Assembly: GCA_031279795.1 (NCBI GenBank)
Contig: JAITHZ010000212.1
Span: 1 to 15,262 of the forward strand
Source: Bacteroidales bacterium
Lineage (GTDB): Bacteria; Bacteroidota; Bacteroidia; Bacteroidales; WRGA01
DNA length: 15,262 bases
Direction: 5' to 3'
Part shown: in pieces, positions 7,881 through 14,920 of the stretch
Layout: the number at the start of each line of letters is the position of its first letter
Position numbering within the stretch: position 1 is the stretch's first letter
Notes under the pieces: generated by a model
What the model saw: only the letters and a program-made list of their open reading frames with translations
What the model was told of the DNA's origin: nothing
The model's database searches: none
Made by a program: the position numbers and the translations under genes

Positions 7881-9572
7881 TTACCATCCTGGATTTTGAT
7901 GATACAGCGAATTCTTGCGCATCTCGGCAACAGGAATCGGATATAAATCCATATATGATCGGTATATTCGCGTGTAGAAAGGTTTTTTCTCGTAAGTTAG
8001 CGCTCCGTTTTCCCTGCCGATTTCCATTTCATACATGGAGCCGCCGAACCAGTCAGCTGCTTTTTTCCAGCGACGGGCGTCCCACCAGCGATGTTCTTCA
8101 AACGAAAGTTCGACCGCCCGCTCGTTCCATATTTTCGGCCGCATTTCTTCACGGCTGGCAGCAGCGATGTTGCGTACGCCCGAACGCGCCCGAACGCTGT
8201 TGACTGCCTCGCGGGCGGTAGCGCCCATGCCGCGGGCGTCGTCGGGGCCTGCGACTTCATTCAACGCTTCGGCGTAGTTCAGATACATTTCCGCTAACCG
8301 GAAATAAATCCAGTTGTGATACGAAGTATTTGTGGTTTGATACTTTACGCCTTCCGGCAAATATTTCCGGACGTAATAACCGGTGCGGGTATCTTCTTTG
8401 GTTTTGCGGTGAACGCCACTCAAATCCTTGTCTGCGTTGTAGGTCAAATCAAGCGTTTCGCCCTGCCAGATGCAACCGTTGTAAAGTACGGTTTTGTAAA
8501 AACGTGGGTCGCGGTTGGCATACGGATTTGCTGTGTGCGCAGGATTATTCCAGTCAAAAGGCGTTCCGTCGGCCACTTCAAACAGATCGACAAAATTCTG
8601 AGTCGGACACACAGCTCCGTCTCCGCCAAAATTTCCGCCTTTGGGCGACCAAACTTTGATTTCATTACTGCTAAAACCTGCAGGCGAGGCGTGCTTATGG
8701 AAAATAATTTCCTTGTTTCCGTGTTCGCGACGCAGGAAAAAGAGCTGTTCGTAGTCGCCTGCGCCTTGACCTGTGCTGTAAAGTTCATACACTTTTGCGC
8801 CATTTTCGTCCTTCAGGTCAATGACTGCTTTTGCGGCTTCGGCTGCTTTTAACCACAAATCTTCGCCCATTTCTTTTTGCCACAGCGGACTCGCCGCGAA
8901 AAGCAAAACGCGCGCTTTCAGGGCCATGGCCGCGCCTTTGGTTGCTCGTCCGTATTCGGTTTCCGTGAGTGTCGTCGGCAAATTGGTAATGGCTTTTTCC
9001 AAATCTTCCAGGATAAAATCGACACATTCCTTGTAGGTGTTGCGCGGCAGTTTCATGTTTTGTCCGGGCAAAATGATGTTCGTTTCATCCATGATGGGCA
9101 TTCCTCCGAAACGTTTTACGATTTCGTTGAAATAGAATGCGCGCAGAAAGTAAGTCTCTCCCAGCATCTGCTGTTTTTTGGCGTCACTGGGAAAAGGAAT
9201 GATTGACGCTTTGCTCAAAAATGTATTGGCTTTGCGTATTCCGTCATAGTAATTGTCCAGGCCAGCGTCGTTGCCGTCGTAGTTGCCCATGTTGAAGCTC
9301 TGCGTTCCATGCGAACCCAGCGGGGAATCCGATTCGTCGGAAGCCGAAGCCATCGGCACGGGCTGATAATCGCCTACGGCATTAAACCGCTGTTGCAGAT
9401 TGGCGTACAGATCGTTGTGATAACGTTCGGCATTGGAGAAAATCGTAAACACCGCCTCGTCGTCCAACGGCAGTTCTGGGGCTCGGTCCAAGTAGTCTTC
9501 GCAAGAGACAAACGCGAACATTGCCAGAAGCATGATTTTCGTAAAGTTTTTTTGATTTCCAAGATGTTTCAT
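7881..9572 (-). CDS. SusD/RagB family outer-membrane nutrient-binding lipoprotein (first SusD)
   Basis: A 563-residue SusD-like lipoprotein. The signal peptide ends in FVSC with the lipidated Cys at 24, followed by EDYLDRAP. Family motifs include GETYFLRAFYFNEIVKRFGGMP, the mid-protein YFRLAEMYLNYAEALNEV helix and the C-terminal VELSFEEHRWWDARRWKK and LYPIPVAEM blocks, ending in NPGW. It should bind glycans at the cell surface. The gene order is unusual: it lies before the SusC gene, and no SusC is found upstream of it, where a partner is normally encoded. Upstream instead is a gene-tail remnant (9608-9655) and a small lipoprotein. It differs substantially from the second SusD, so the two are not recent duplicates. 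It may share the single SusC, or its own partner may have been lost. Confidence 0.95.
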   Translation of the reverse strand: MKHLGNQKNFTKIMLLAMFAFVSCEDYLDRAPELPLDDEAVFTIFSNAERYHNDLYANLQQRFNAVGDYQPVPMASASDESDSPLGSHGTQSFNMGNYDGNDAGLDNYYDGIRKANTFLSKASIIPFPSDAKKQQMLGETYFLRAFYFNEIVKRFGGMPIMDETNIILPGQNMKLPRNTYKECVDFILEDLEKAITNLPTTLTETEYGRATKGAAMALKARVLLFAASPLWQKEMGEDLWLKAAEAAKAVIDLKDENGAKVYELYSTGQGAGDYEQLFFLRREHGNKEIIFHKHASPAGFSSNEIKVWSPKGGNFGGDGAVCPTQNFVDLFEVADGTPFDWNNPAHTANPYANRDPRFYKTVLYNGCIWQGETLDLTYNADKDLSGVHRKTKEDTRTGYYVRKYLPEGVKYQTTNTSYHNWIYFRLAEMYLNYAEALNEVAGPDDARGMGATAREAVNSVRARSGVRNIAAASREEMRPKIWNERAVELSFEEHRWWDARRWKKAADWFGGSMYEMEIGRENGALTYEKKPFYTRIYRSYMDLYPIPVAEMRKNSLYHQNPGW

Positions 9573-9607
9573 GTTTTTATGTTTTGATTTTTAATATTGA
9601 TTTTTAT

Positions 9608-9714
9608 TCATTTTATTTCTAATTCAGAACCAAGTTCTATTTCAAAATCACTGTTGCAACGATACCTTGGTATAAACATGCTGAAACAATAGTAATCAAT
9701 AATATTGTTCTCAT
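9608..9714 (-). pseudogene. Third gene-tail remnant: signal-like start plus out-of-frame secreted-protein tail
   Basis: Bases 9655-9608 encode NSDFEIELGSELEIK and a TGA stop. This is nearly the same as the end of the S8 peptidase gene at 14968-14921 (44 of 48 bases identical by my hand alignment). Upstream, an ATG at 9714 overlaps the stop of the lipoprotein gene in an ATGA arrangement. It opens a 25-codon frame (MRTILLITIVSACLYQG...) that resembles a signal peptide, but this frame differs from that of the tail and stops at 9637. I read this as the fused ends of a deleted gene with a frameshift at or after the joint. A 22-23-residue peptide from an internal ATG in the tail frame is possible but unlikely to be functional. 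Confidence 0.6.
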
Positions 9715-10184
9715 AATGAGTGAAATTTTGTTGTAACAATTAACTCTATGATATTTTCCTCTCCCAATTTATTAATAATAATTGGAACCTGCCAATTAGA
9801 TATAACGGTTGCATCGCCTGTAACTATATCAACTTTCATTCTATACTTATGTTTAGAAGTTTGTTGTAAACTGCTACAGCTGGTATTAACAATCGATGAA
9901 GGTGCGATTCCGTGAGCAAATAACAACGTGTGTGTTGAAAAATCAATAACAGGATAGTTGCTTTCATCCATACACTCAAAATATTTTTCCAAATCTTCTT
10001 TACTGTTAATTATGACAACTGTATCGCCAATATCATATGGAAAACGTTTCCATTGACACGAAGTGCCTTCCAACAAATATTCTGTAAAAGAAACTTCCTG
10101 CGGATATTGGGGTAATGGTTCTTTTTCTTCGCAAGCAACAAAACCTGCCAAAATAAATAAAATTAAATGCTTCTTTTTCATCAT
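9711..10184 (-). CDS. Small lipoprotein of unknown function, possibly PrcB-like
   Basis: A 157-residue protein with a lipoprotein signal ending in ILAGFVAC (lipidated Cys at 18). The mature part has VVIINSKEDLEKYF, then VIDFSTHTLLFAHG, then a beta-rich end (IIINKLGEENIIELIVTT). This layout loosely resembles the PrcB C-terminal domain found in protease-associated lipoproteins, but I cannot confirm the family. Two starts are possible, 10184 and 10181; a GGAGG at 10188-10192 is better spaced for 10181. It lies after a papain-like peptidase gene and two micro-ORFs. A role as inhibitor or partner of that peptidase is a guess from position and the loose resemblance. It stops with TGA, the only intact gene here to do so. 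Its AT-rich composition matches the peptidase gene and not the PUL. Confidence 0.7.
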   Translation of the reverse strand: MMKKKHLILFILAGFVACEEKEPLPQYPQEVSFTEYLLEGTSCQWKRFPYDIGDTVVIINSKEDLEKYFECMDESNYPVIDFSTHTLLFAHGIAPSSIVNTSCSSLQQTSKHKYRMKVDIVTGDATVISNWQVPIIINKLGEENIIELIVTTKFHSL

Positions 10185-10187
10185 ACA

Positions 10188-10192
10188 CCTCC
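10188..10192 (-). promoter_or_regulatory. GGAGG ribosome-binding-site-like motif before the lipoprotein gene
   Basis: GGAGG lies 6 bases before the second possible ATG (10181) and 3 bases before the first (10184). Shine-Dalgarno motifs are uncommon in Bacteroidota. The motif overlaps the last base of the TAG stop of the micro-ORF. It corresponds to the GGAGG at the equivalent place after the intact S74 gene. Confidence 0.5.
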
Positions 10193-10320
10193 TATTCCGT
10201 TAAAATCATTCGTTTCATATCAATTTCTTTTCCGTCGGCAATGAGCGCATACAAATAAATACCTGCCGAAAATTCCGAGCCGGAAATAATTTGTGTGAGT
10301 ATTTTCTTTTGTATTTTCAT
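10192..10320 (-). pseudogene. Micro-ORF: collapsed T9SS-exported gene (N-terminal stub fused to sorting-domain tail)
   Basis: A 42-codon open frame. Residues 1-12 (MKIQKKILTQII) look like the beginning of a secreted protein. Residues 13-42 (from SGSEFSAGIYLY to MKRMILTE) equal the end of the T9SS sorting domain of the S74 protein at 13737-14906. The DNA is 90/93 identical over 10195-10287 versus 13740-13832, and the three differences are all synonymous third-position changes. It is too short to be a folded secreted protein. I infer an internal deletion that joined the start to the end of a former S74-like or other T9SS gene. It remains in frame, so translation of a small peptide cannot be excluded. 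Confidence 0.65.
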
Positions 10321-10327
10321 GGTGTTA

Positions 10328-10411
10328 TTATTTTATTTCCAATTCCGAACCGAGTTCCACCTCAAAACCGCTTTCTATGGTGGAAATAATTAGCACAAGT
10401 ATTTTTTTCAT
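10328..10411 (-). pseudogene. Micro-ORF: collapsed gene ending in the FEVELGSELEIK tail
   Basis: A 27-codon open frame: MKKILVLIIS, which resembles the start of a signal peptide, followed by TIESGFEVELGSELEIK. The last 12 residues are identical to the end of the partial S8 peptidase at 14921. It ends 7 bp before the next micro-ORF. Together the two repeat the order and orientation of the intact S8-tail / S74 gene pair. I infer that it is the two ends of a longer secreted-protein gene left after a deletion. Confidence 0.65.
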
Positions 10412-10448
10412 AGTATTATTTTCATTGGCTTTTGCCACATGCTTATTA

Positions 10449-12302
10449 TTACTTTATCAGCACTTCACCATAAGAAAAATCAAACGTTGCGCCGAGTTGC
10501 ACGTCAAGATTATCGTAACTGCCTAAAATAAGTTTGCCATTGTTTGATAATGTTAATGCACTGCCATTTTGAGCAATGATATTGCCATCATCAACAGTTC
10601 CACCGGAAACTATTAATGTTCCGCCATTTTGTATGGTTATTTTATGGGTTGAGGCAAAGGCTGTCGCGGTAATCGTTAAAATAGCACCCGATTGAATGAC
10701 AACATTTCTACATATCGTTCTATCCGTATTCCAAGTTTGAGAGCTTGTAATGTTTTCAACAAGCGGGGTAATTTCGGCACAATATCCATATTCATCCATT
10801 GGTCCTAAATTGGGATTGGAGTCATCGCCGTCCGGTTCATCCGGTGCACAGGCAGGACAATGTGTCGGTTTTGTGCCTATACCCCAAAAATAGTAACCGT
10901 CGCCGTCTCGGTCGTCGCATACAATATCAGAATCGGTATAATTTAAACTTGTGATAGGTAAATTTAAAATACGTCCATATATGTATTGATTAGTAACATC
11001 TAACATAATTTTAGCATAACCGTTTTCTCCCCAACCAATCCCCCAACTATTTTTAAATATCCAATAAGTTGTACCAATCCTACTATCACCCGAAAGAATT
11101 GTAATAGGTATATTATAACCGCCTGACGTAGTACCGGAATATATTGTATCATTCTCCTGAATCAAACCAAAACCGGAAAGAGCCATTGTGTGACTCCAAG
11201 ACCACACATCACTACAAATTACACCTTTTGCTATGATTCTCTTTTTAAGTTCAGATTCGGGGTCAGTATATGAATTTGGATAAAAGTTAGTTTTGCTGTT
11301 TATCCTAATTCTTTCTATAGGATTTAAACATTTATCGCTACAAATTGCGTTGCAATTTCCATTAGGAAAACAATCTTGATTTACAATTCCTGTTGATGCT
11401 ATATAATCAAGTGCGTTACCTGAATACCCGCCATTACAATTGCTGGAAGTTACACAAGCAACAAGTTCGCCCTCAGATAAATCCATGTCTAACTTACGAT
11501 TGTAATATAAGTTTGTTAAGGCTTCTGTTGAAGCGGTAGACCCAAAAGCCCAACAAGTACCACCGAATTGTGATTTAACAGATGTATTCCAATTTTTGCC
11601 ATGTCTATTTCTCCAGTCAAAAACAGAAACAAAATCATTAGAAGAAGCTGATTGTGCTACTTTCAGACTTTTGTTTGTCTTATTTGATATTTCATTGTTG
11701 TTGTGCAATTCAAAAATACCGCCGATATAATACTCAAACCCTTGCAAATCGGGAACTTTTCCGCCAAACAATCCTTTCTTTTCTTCATAACTCATTTTAG
11801 ATACTTCTGTTTCTCCTGCAACCCAAAGTGCTTTTTGATTACGAAGATTGCTGTTTATTAAAGTAATTTTGTCGGCTTTTGTTTGCTGTTGAGTTCGAAA
11901 GAGATTTATCGTAGACATGTCAACTGACAAGTTTCTCAATTCAGCATTTCTTATTTCTACCCGAACTTTTGTTAATGCAAGACTGGAGGGGATATTAACA
12001 GTTTCTAATGCCACATTATTAAAATTATCTATTCCATCAACGGCAATCAACGGAAAACTTTCGTACACCAATAAATCATATCCGTAATCATCAGAAAGTA
12101 ATATCCTTACATAGCCTGAATTGGAAGAAAACTGTACTTGCCCCGAAGTAGTTACAGTTTTAGTATCAAGACTGTTTTTTTGAATAATCGCAAGCAATGT
12201 ATCTTGAATTATTGTATTGGCTGATACAATCACTTGCGCAGATAGTGGTAAAAAACTAAGCCAAAACAATACAAAAGCAAATAATAAATTTTTTGTATTC
12301 AT
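10449..12302 (-). CDS. Secreted papain-like (C1 family) cysteine peptidase with beta-rich C-terminal extension
   Basis: A 617-residue protein with a signal peptide (1-22, ending PLSAQ). Residues about 23-220 are a pro-region or N-terminal domain without clear relatives. The peptidase domain spans about 225-450: Gln245 (oxyanion) and the nucleophile Cys250 in VKSQFGGTCWAFG, His371 in WSWSHTMALSGFG, and Asn417 in YWIFKNSWGIGWGENGY. All catalytic residues are present. The Gln-to-Cys spacing is one residue shorter than in papain, and the neighbouring disulfide Cys is missing. Residues 461-500 (DDRDGDGYYFWG, HCPACAP, DGDDSNPN) resemble MopE-type calcium-binding linkers. Residues 515-617 form a repetitive beta-rich domain (VVIQSGAILTIT, GGTLIVSGGTV, NGKLILG) ending in LDVQLGATFDF and then VLIK. 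It lacks a normal T9SS sorting domain. It starts 5 bp after the preceding gene, so they are probably co-transcribed. Confidence 0.9.
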   Translation of the reverse strand: MNTKNLLFAFVLFWLSFLPLSAQVIVSANTIIQDTLLAIIQKNSLDTKTVTTSGQVQFSSNSGYVRILLSDDYGYDLLVYESFPLIAVDGIDNFNNVALETVNIPSSLALTKVRVEIRNAELRNLSVDMSTINLFRTQQQTKADKITLINSNLRNQKALWVAGETEVSKMSYEEKKGLFGGKVPDLQGFEYYIGGIFELHNNNEISNKTNKSLKVAQSASSNDFVSVFDWRNRHGKNWNTSVKSQFGGTCWAFGSTASTEALTNLYYNRKLDMDLSEGELVACVTSSNCNGGYSGNALDYIASTGIVNQDCFPNGNCNAICSDKCLNPIERIRINSKTNFYPNSYTDPESELKKRIIAKGVICSDVWSWSHTMALSGFGLIQENDTIYSGTTSGGYNIPITILSGDSRIGTTYWIFKNSWGIGWGENGYAKIMLDVTNQYIYGRILNLPITSLNYTDSDIVCDDRDGDGYYFWGIGTKPTHCPACAPDEPDGDDSNPNLGPMDEYGYCAEITPLVENITSSQTWNTDRTICRNVVIQSGAILTITATAFASTHKITIQNGGTLIVSGGTVDDGNIIAQNGSALTLSNNGKLILGSYDNLDVQLGATFDFSYGEVLIK

Positions 12303-12307
12303 ATTAT

Positions 12308-13723
12308 TTATTTTTTTATTATTCTAAATATGGATATTTGCTCATTTGTATCATACACTTTAAGTAAGTACAAACCTTTCGCAAAAGAACTTACGTTAAT
12401 TGCGTCTTTACCTGTTTGGCTGTAAACCTGCTGTCCGGAACTATCAAAGATTTCTATTCGTGTTATTATATTATTATTCAAACAGGAGATATTTAACAGG
12501 TCATCAACTGGATTGGGAAAAATACCGTAATCATTAATCGCTGTTGTTTGCACAGAAGTAATGTCTTCTACTTTATCATAATAACATTCAGAATAGACAG
12601 GATTTTGATAAACCAATTCATTGTTGTCATAATGGCATAACAGTTCTCTAACCCCGCCGGTCATAAACATTTTGTAACACGGATATAAAAAACCGTTTAA
12701 ACTGCCGATGCCTTCAATCCACGTATCAATTATCTCGCTATACGAACTAAACGAAACTACTCCTATTTGTATCCGTTTTCGTGCTTCACCATTGATTTCC
12801 ACAAAATCCACATTTTCAGCGTAGAACGACAACTGGCTATCTGCTCCTTCTCTGAAAGATTGATATTCAAAGGTCATTCCTTGCTCCAATGAGAAATCAT
12901 ACAATAAATATTCCGTTTCCGAATCTGCCGGAATAAAATATGTTTTTAGTCCTTGTTCCCTGACAATTCCCTCGTATTTCACATTCTCATGCAAGCGGTC
13001 GTTGCACGAAAAAACTTTTTTGTACGTTTTTCCATCTGCAATCGAATCACTATCAAGATAAATGTACTCTGTGGATACGCAACAAGGTATATTATTTGCT
13101 CCCAGTCCATAGTTCAGTACCGACCATGATGGAGCAAAGCCACTGCCTGCTTTTTCGCAATCATCACAAGTTTTGTACAAATTGTTTTTATAGACTAACT
13201 GTCCATTCCGCGAAAAACAGAGCAAAGCGCATTGGTCGCCATTTGGCAGCGCAGGCTGCATACCCCAAAAGAAGCCTTTTGTGTTTCCAATACCTTTAAT
13301 AATATCAGGTATTTGTTGATAATAATTGCCGTCTAATAGCTGAATATTGTCAATTTGCATAATTTCTACGCAATAATCATCTTCCTGTGGCTCATAATAT
13401 TCAGAACAAATTGTTTTGCCGACTTCCCAATTAAAATCATACGCCAATCTTTCTGCTTCGAGGCTGTAAAAATAGGCATATACTTTGTTATCAGAAGTTT
13501 CGCGCAGCGCTGCATCATACAAGATATTATTTAAATAAATTTTTGTATATTTCATATCGTTTATTGTTGTATCGCCGTTCAGTTTGTAATTTCTTACATA
13601 ACAGTAGGACTCGTCAAAAAGACTGGTTGTGATTTCAGTCCAAGAGGAAGTCATATTAAATACTTGCGCATTTGCGTTTATTATAAACGTGAAAATGATT
13701 AATGATAATATTGTCCGTTTCAT
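12308..13723 (-). CDS. T9SS-exported protein with two tandem copies of an unknown domain
   Basis: A 471-residue protein with a signal peptide (1-20, ending NANAQ). It contains two diverged copies of one domain, about residues 40-186 and 218-380. Each copy has a YxxxGDT/DSIxDGxxYxK-like start, a LAYDFNWEVGK / LLYDFSLEQGM segment, a GIGNTKGFFWG / GIGSLNGFLYP segment and an LVYKNNLYKTC / LVYQNPVYSEC end. The last 75 residues are a T9SS type A sorting domain (GIFPNPVDDLLNI, IEIFDSSGQQVYSQ, KGLYLLKVYDTNEQISIFRIIKK). It is therefore expected on the cell surface or outside the cell. The function of the repeated domain is unknown to me; many Bacteroidota paralogues have this layout. It is preceded by a GGAGG and lies 13 bp after the S74 gene and 5 bp before the peptidase gene. 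Confidence 0.85.
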   Translation of the reverse strand: MKRTILSLIIFTFIINANAQVFNMTSSWTEITTSLFDESYCYVRNYKLNGDTTINDMKYTKIYLNNILYDAALRETSDNKVYAYFYSLEAERLAYDFNWEVGKTICSEYYEPQEDDYCVEIMQIDNIQLLDGNYYQQIPDIIKGIGNTKGFFWGMQPALPNGDQCALLCFSRNGQLVYKNNLYKTCDDCEKAGSGFAPSWSVLNYGLGANNIPCCVSTEYIYLDSDSIADGKTYKKVFSCNDRLHENVKYEGIVREQGLKTYFIPADSETEYLLYDFSLEQGMTFEYQSFREGADSQLSFYAENVDFVEINGEARKRIQIGVVSFSSYSEIIDTWIEGIGSLNGFLYPCYKMFMTGGVRELLCHYDNNELVYQNPVYSECYYDKVEDITSVQTTAINDYGIFPNPVDDLLNISCLNNNIITRIEIFDSSGQQVYSQTGKDAINVSSFAKGLYLLKVYDTNEQISIFRIIKK

Positions 13724-13731
13724 AGTGATTT

Positions 13732-13736
13732 CCTCC
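13732..13736 (-). promoter_or_regulatory. GGAGG ribosome-binding-site-like motif before the duplicated-domain gene
   Basis: GGAGG is 8 bases before the ATG at 13723 and directly follows the TAA of the S74 gene. Spacing is good for a Shine-Dalgarno site, which is uncommon in this phylum, and supports 13723 as the start. Confidence 0.55.
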
Positions 13737-14906
13737 TTATTCCGTTAAAATCATTCGTTTCATATCAATTTCTTTCCCGTCGGCAATGAGCGCGTACAAA
13801 TAAATGCCTGCCGAAAATTCCGAGCCGGAAATCTCAATCGCGCTTTCGCCTTTTTGGGTAACTGCAAGCTGTTTCAATTGCTTGCCCTGCAGGTCGTAAA
13901 TTGTCAGATGCGCCTTCTGAATATCGGCTGCTACATACACTTTTATTTGCGTACGTTGCGAAAATGGATTCGGGGCATTCTGATACAGTTTACAGGAAAG
14001 AACGGTTGGTGTAGCAACTCTTGATATTTCGCTTGTCGAAGTGTCGGAACGAAGTATATTTTCTCCGCTTATCACCCGTTGCAATTGCTCAATTTGAGTT
14101 TGCTGTTCCTTGACTGCCTGTATCAATAACGGCATAATGCCCACATAATCAACACTCAAATAACCGTCTGCATCTTTGTAAACCAAATCAGGATAAATTT
14201 CCTGCACTTCTTGCGCTATCAGACCGTAATGTTTTTTCCGGAAGAGTTGAGATTTTTCGTCGAATACAGGAATTTCAATATCGTTTCCTAAACTGTCGGC
14301 AGCTGGAATAAATCGTTGCTGATAGTTATATATCACGGGATTTAACTTTAGCACATCTTGTTTAACAAGCGGCTGAATATTGGTCTTGTAACGAATATCC
14401 GACGTGTATGTTGTCGTATTGACCGTCAGCAGATTTGTAATATTTACATTACCAGCAAAATATCCTGCATATTTATCCGTCAGTACAGGGTATGAATTGC
14501 CATAAGTTGCGCCAAGTATTCCTGCGCCATTAACGAACGATATGATCCCGTAAACGCCATAGTTTTTGCCCGTGCTGCAATATTCGGTTATTCCACGCAC
14601 TCCTATTGCTGTCGTTGAACCGTTCGGGCCTGCGGCTACACTGCCACTAATACCTATAAACGAACCGGATACTCCATAATTGCTGTATAAATAACTACTA
14701 ACGCCTACGGCTGCTGAATTTAAACTTGGTGAAGAAACAGAAAGCCCGGTTCCAAAAGTAGACCCAATAATGTTAAATTTTGCGATTCCTGTTGGAGCTG
14801 TTGTTCCTGTATAGGCCACAATATTGCCGTTGGACTGCACTTTAAGCTGTGCTGTGCATACTTGTGTGAACGCGACGCACATGACTATAACCAAATTCTT
14901 TTTCAT
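13737..14906 (-). CDS. Secreted protein with S74 intramolecular chaperone domain and T9SS sorting domain
   Basis: A 389-residue protein with a signal peptide (1-20). Residues 25-165 are low-complexity Gly/Ser-rich repeats (YGVSGSFIGISGS, YGVYGIISFVNGAGI, AGYFAGNVNITNLL) typical of trimeric beta-structured fibres. Residues 167-280 form the S74 chaperone domain: TSDIRYKTNI, with Ser169 and Lys174 in the spacing of the autocleavage dyad, KHYGLIAQEVQEIYPDLV (225-242), DGYLSVDYVGIMPLLIQAVKEQQ (247-269), then a short coiled coil. Residues about 303-389 are a T9SS type A sorting domain (LYQNAPNPFSQRTQI, LTIYDLQGKQLKQL, SAGIYLYALIADGKE). S74 domains trimerise fibres and, in phages, then cut themselves off; here cutting would also release the sorting domain. 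It starts 14 bp after the S8 peptidase gene, and its end is duplicated at 10192-10287. Confidence 0.9.
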   Translation of the reverse strand: MKKNLVIVMCVAFTQVCTAQLKVQSNGNIVAYTGTTAPTGIAKFNIIGSTFGTGLSVSSPSLNSAAVGVSSYLYSNYGVSGSFIGISGSVAAGPNGSTTAIGVRGITEYCSTGKNYGVYGIISFVNGAGILGATYGNSYPVLTDKYAGYFAGNVNITNLLTVNTTTYTSDIRYKTNIQPLVKQDVLKLNPVIYNYQQRFIPAADSLGNDIEIPVFDEKSQLFRKKHYGLIAQEVQEIYPDLVYKDADGYLSVDYVGIMPLLIQAVKEQQTQIEQLQRVISGENILRSDTSTSEISRVATPTVLSCKLYQNAPNPFSQRTQIKVYVAADIQKAHLTIYDLQGKQLKQLAVTQKGESAIEISGSEFSAGIYLYALIADGKEIDMKRMILTE

Positions 14907-14920
14907 GACTTTTTTTTTAT

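Noticed and set aside
8316..8852. A 178-residue plus-strand frame inside the first SusD gene
   Set aside because: It lies antisense to a well-supported SusD reading frame and has no recognisable motifs; it is a shadow frame.
9660..9710. Possible rho-independent terminator in the gap before the first SusD
   Set aside because: The AT-rich sequence has only weak short inverted repeats and no GC-rich stem followed by a T-run.
9573..10448. Bacteroidota-type promoter (TTTG, about 19-21 bp, TAnnTTTG) before the PUL or the lipoprotein
   Set aside because: I scanned the minus strand of the gaps for this pattern and found no acceptable match, so I list no promoter.
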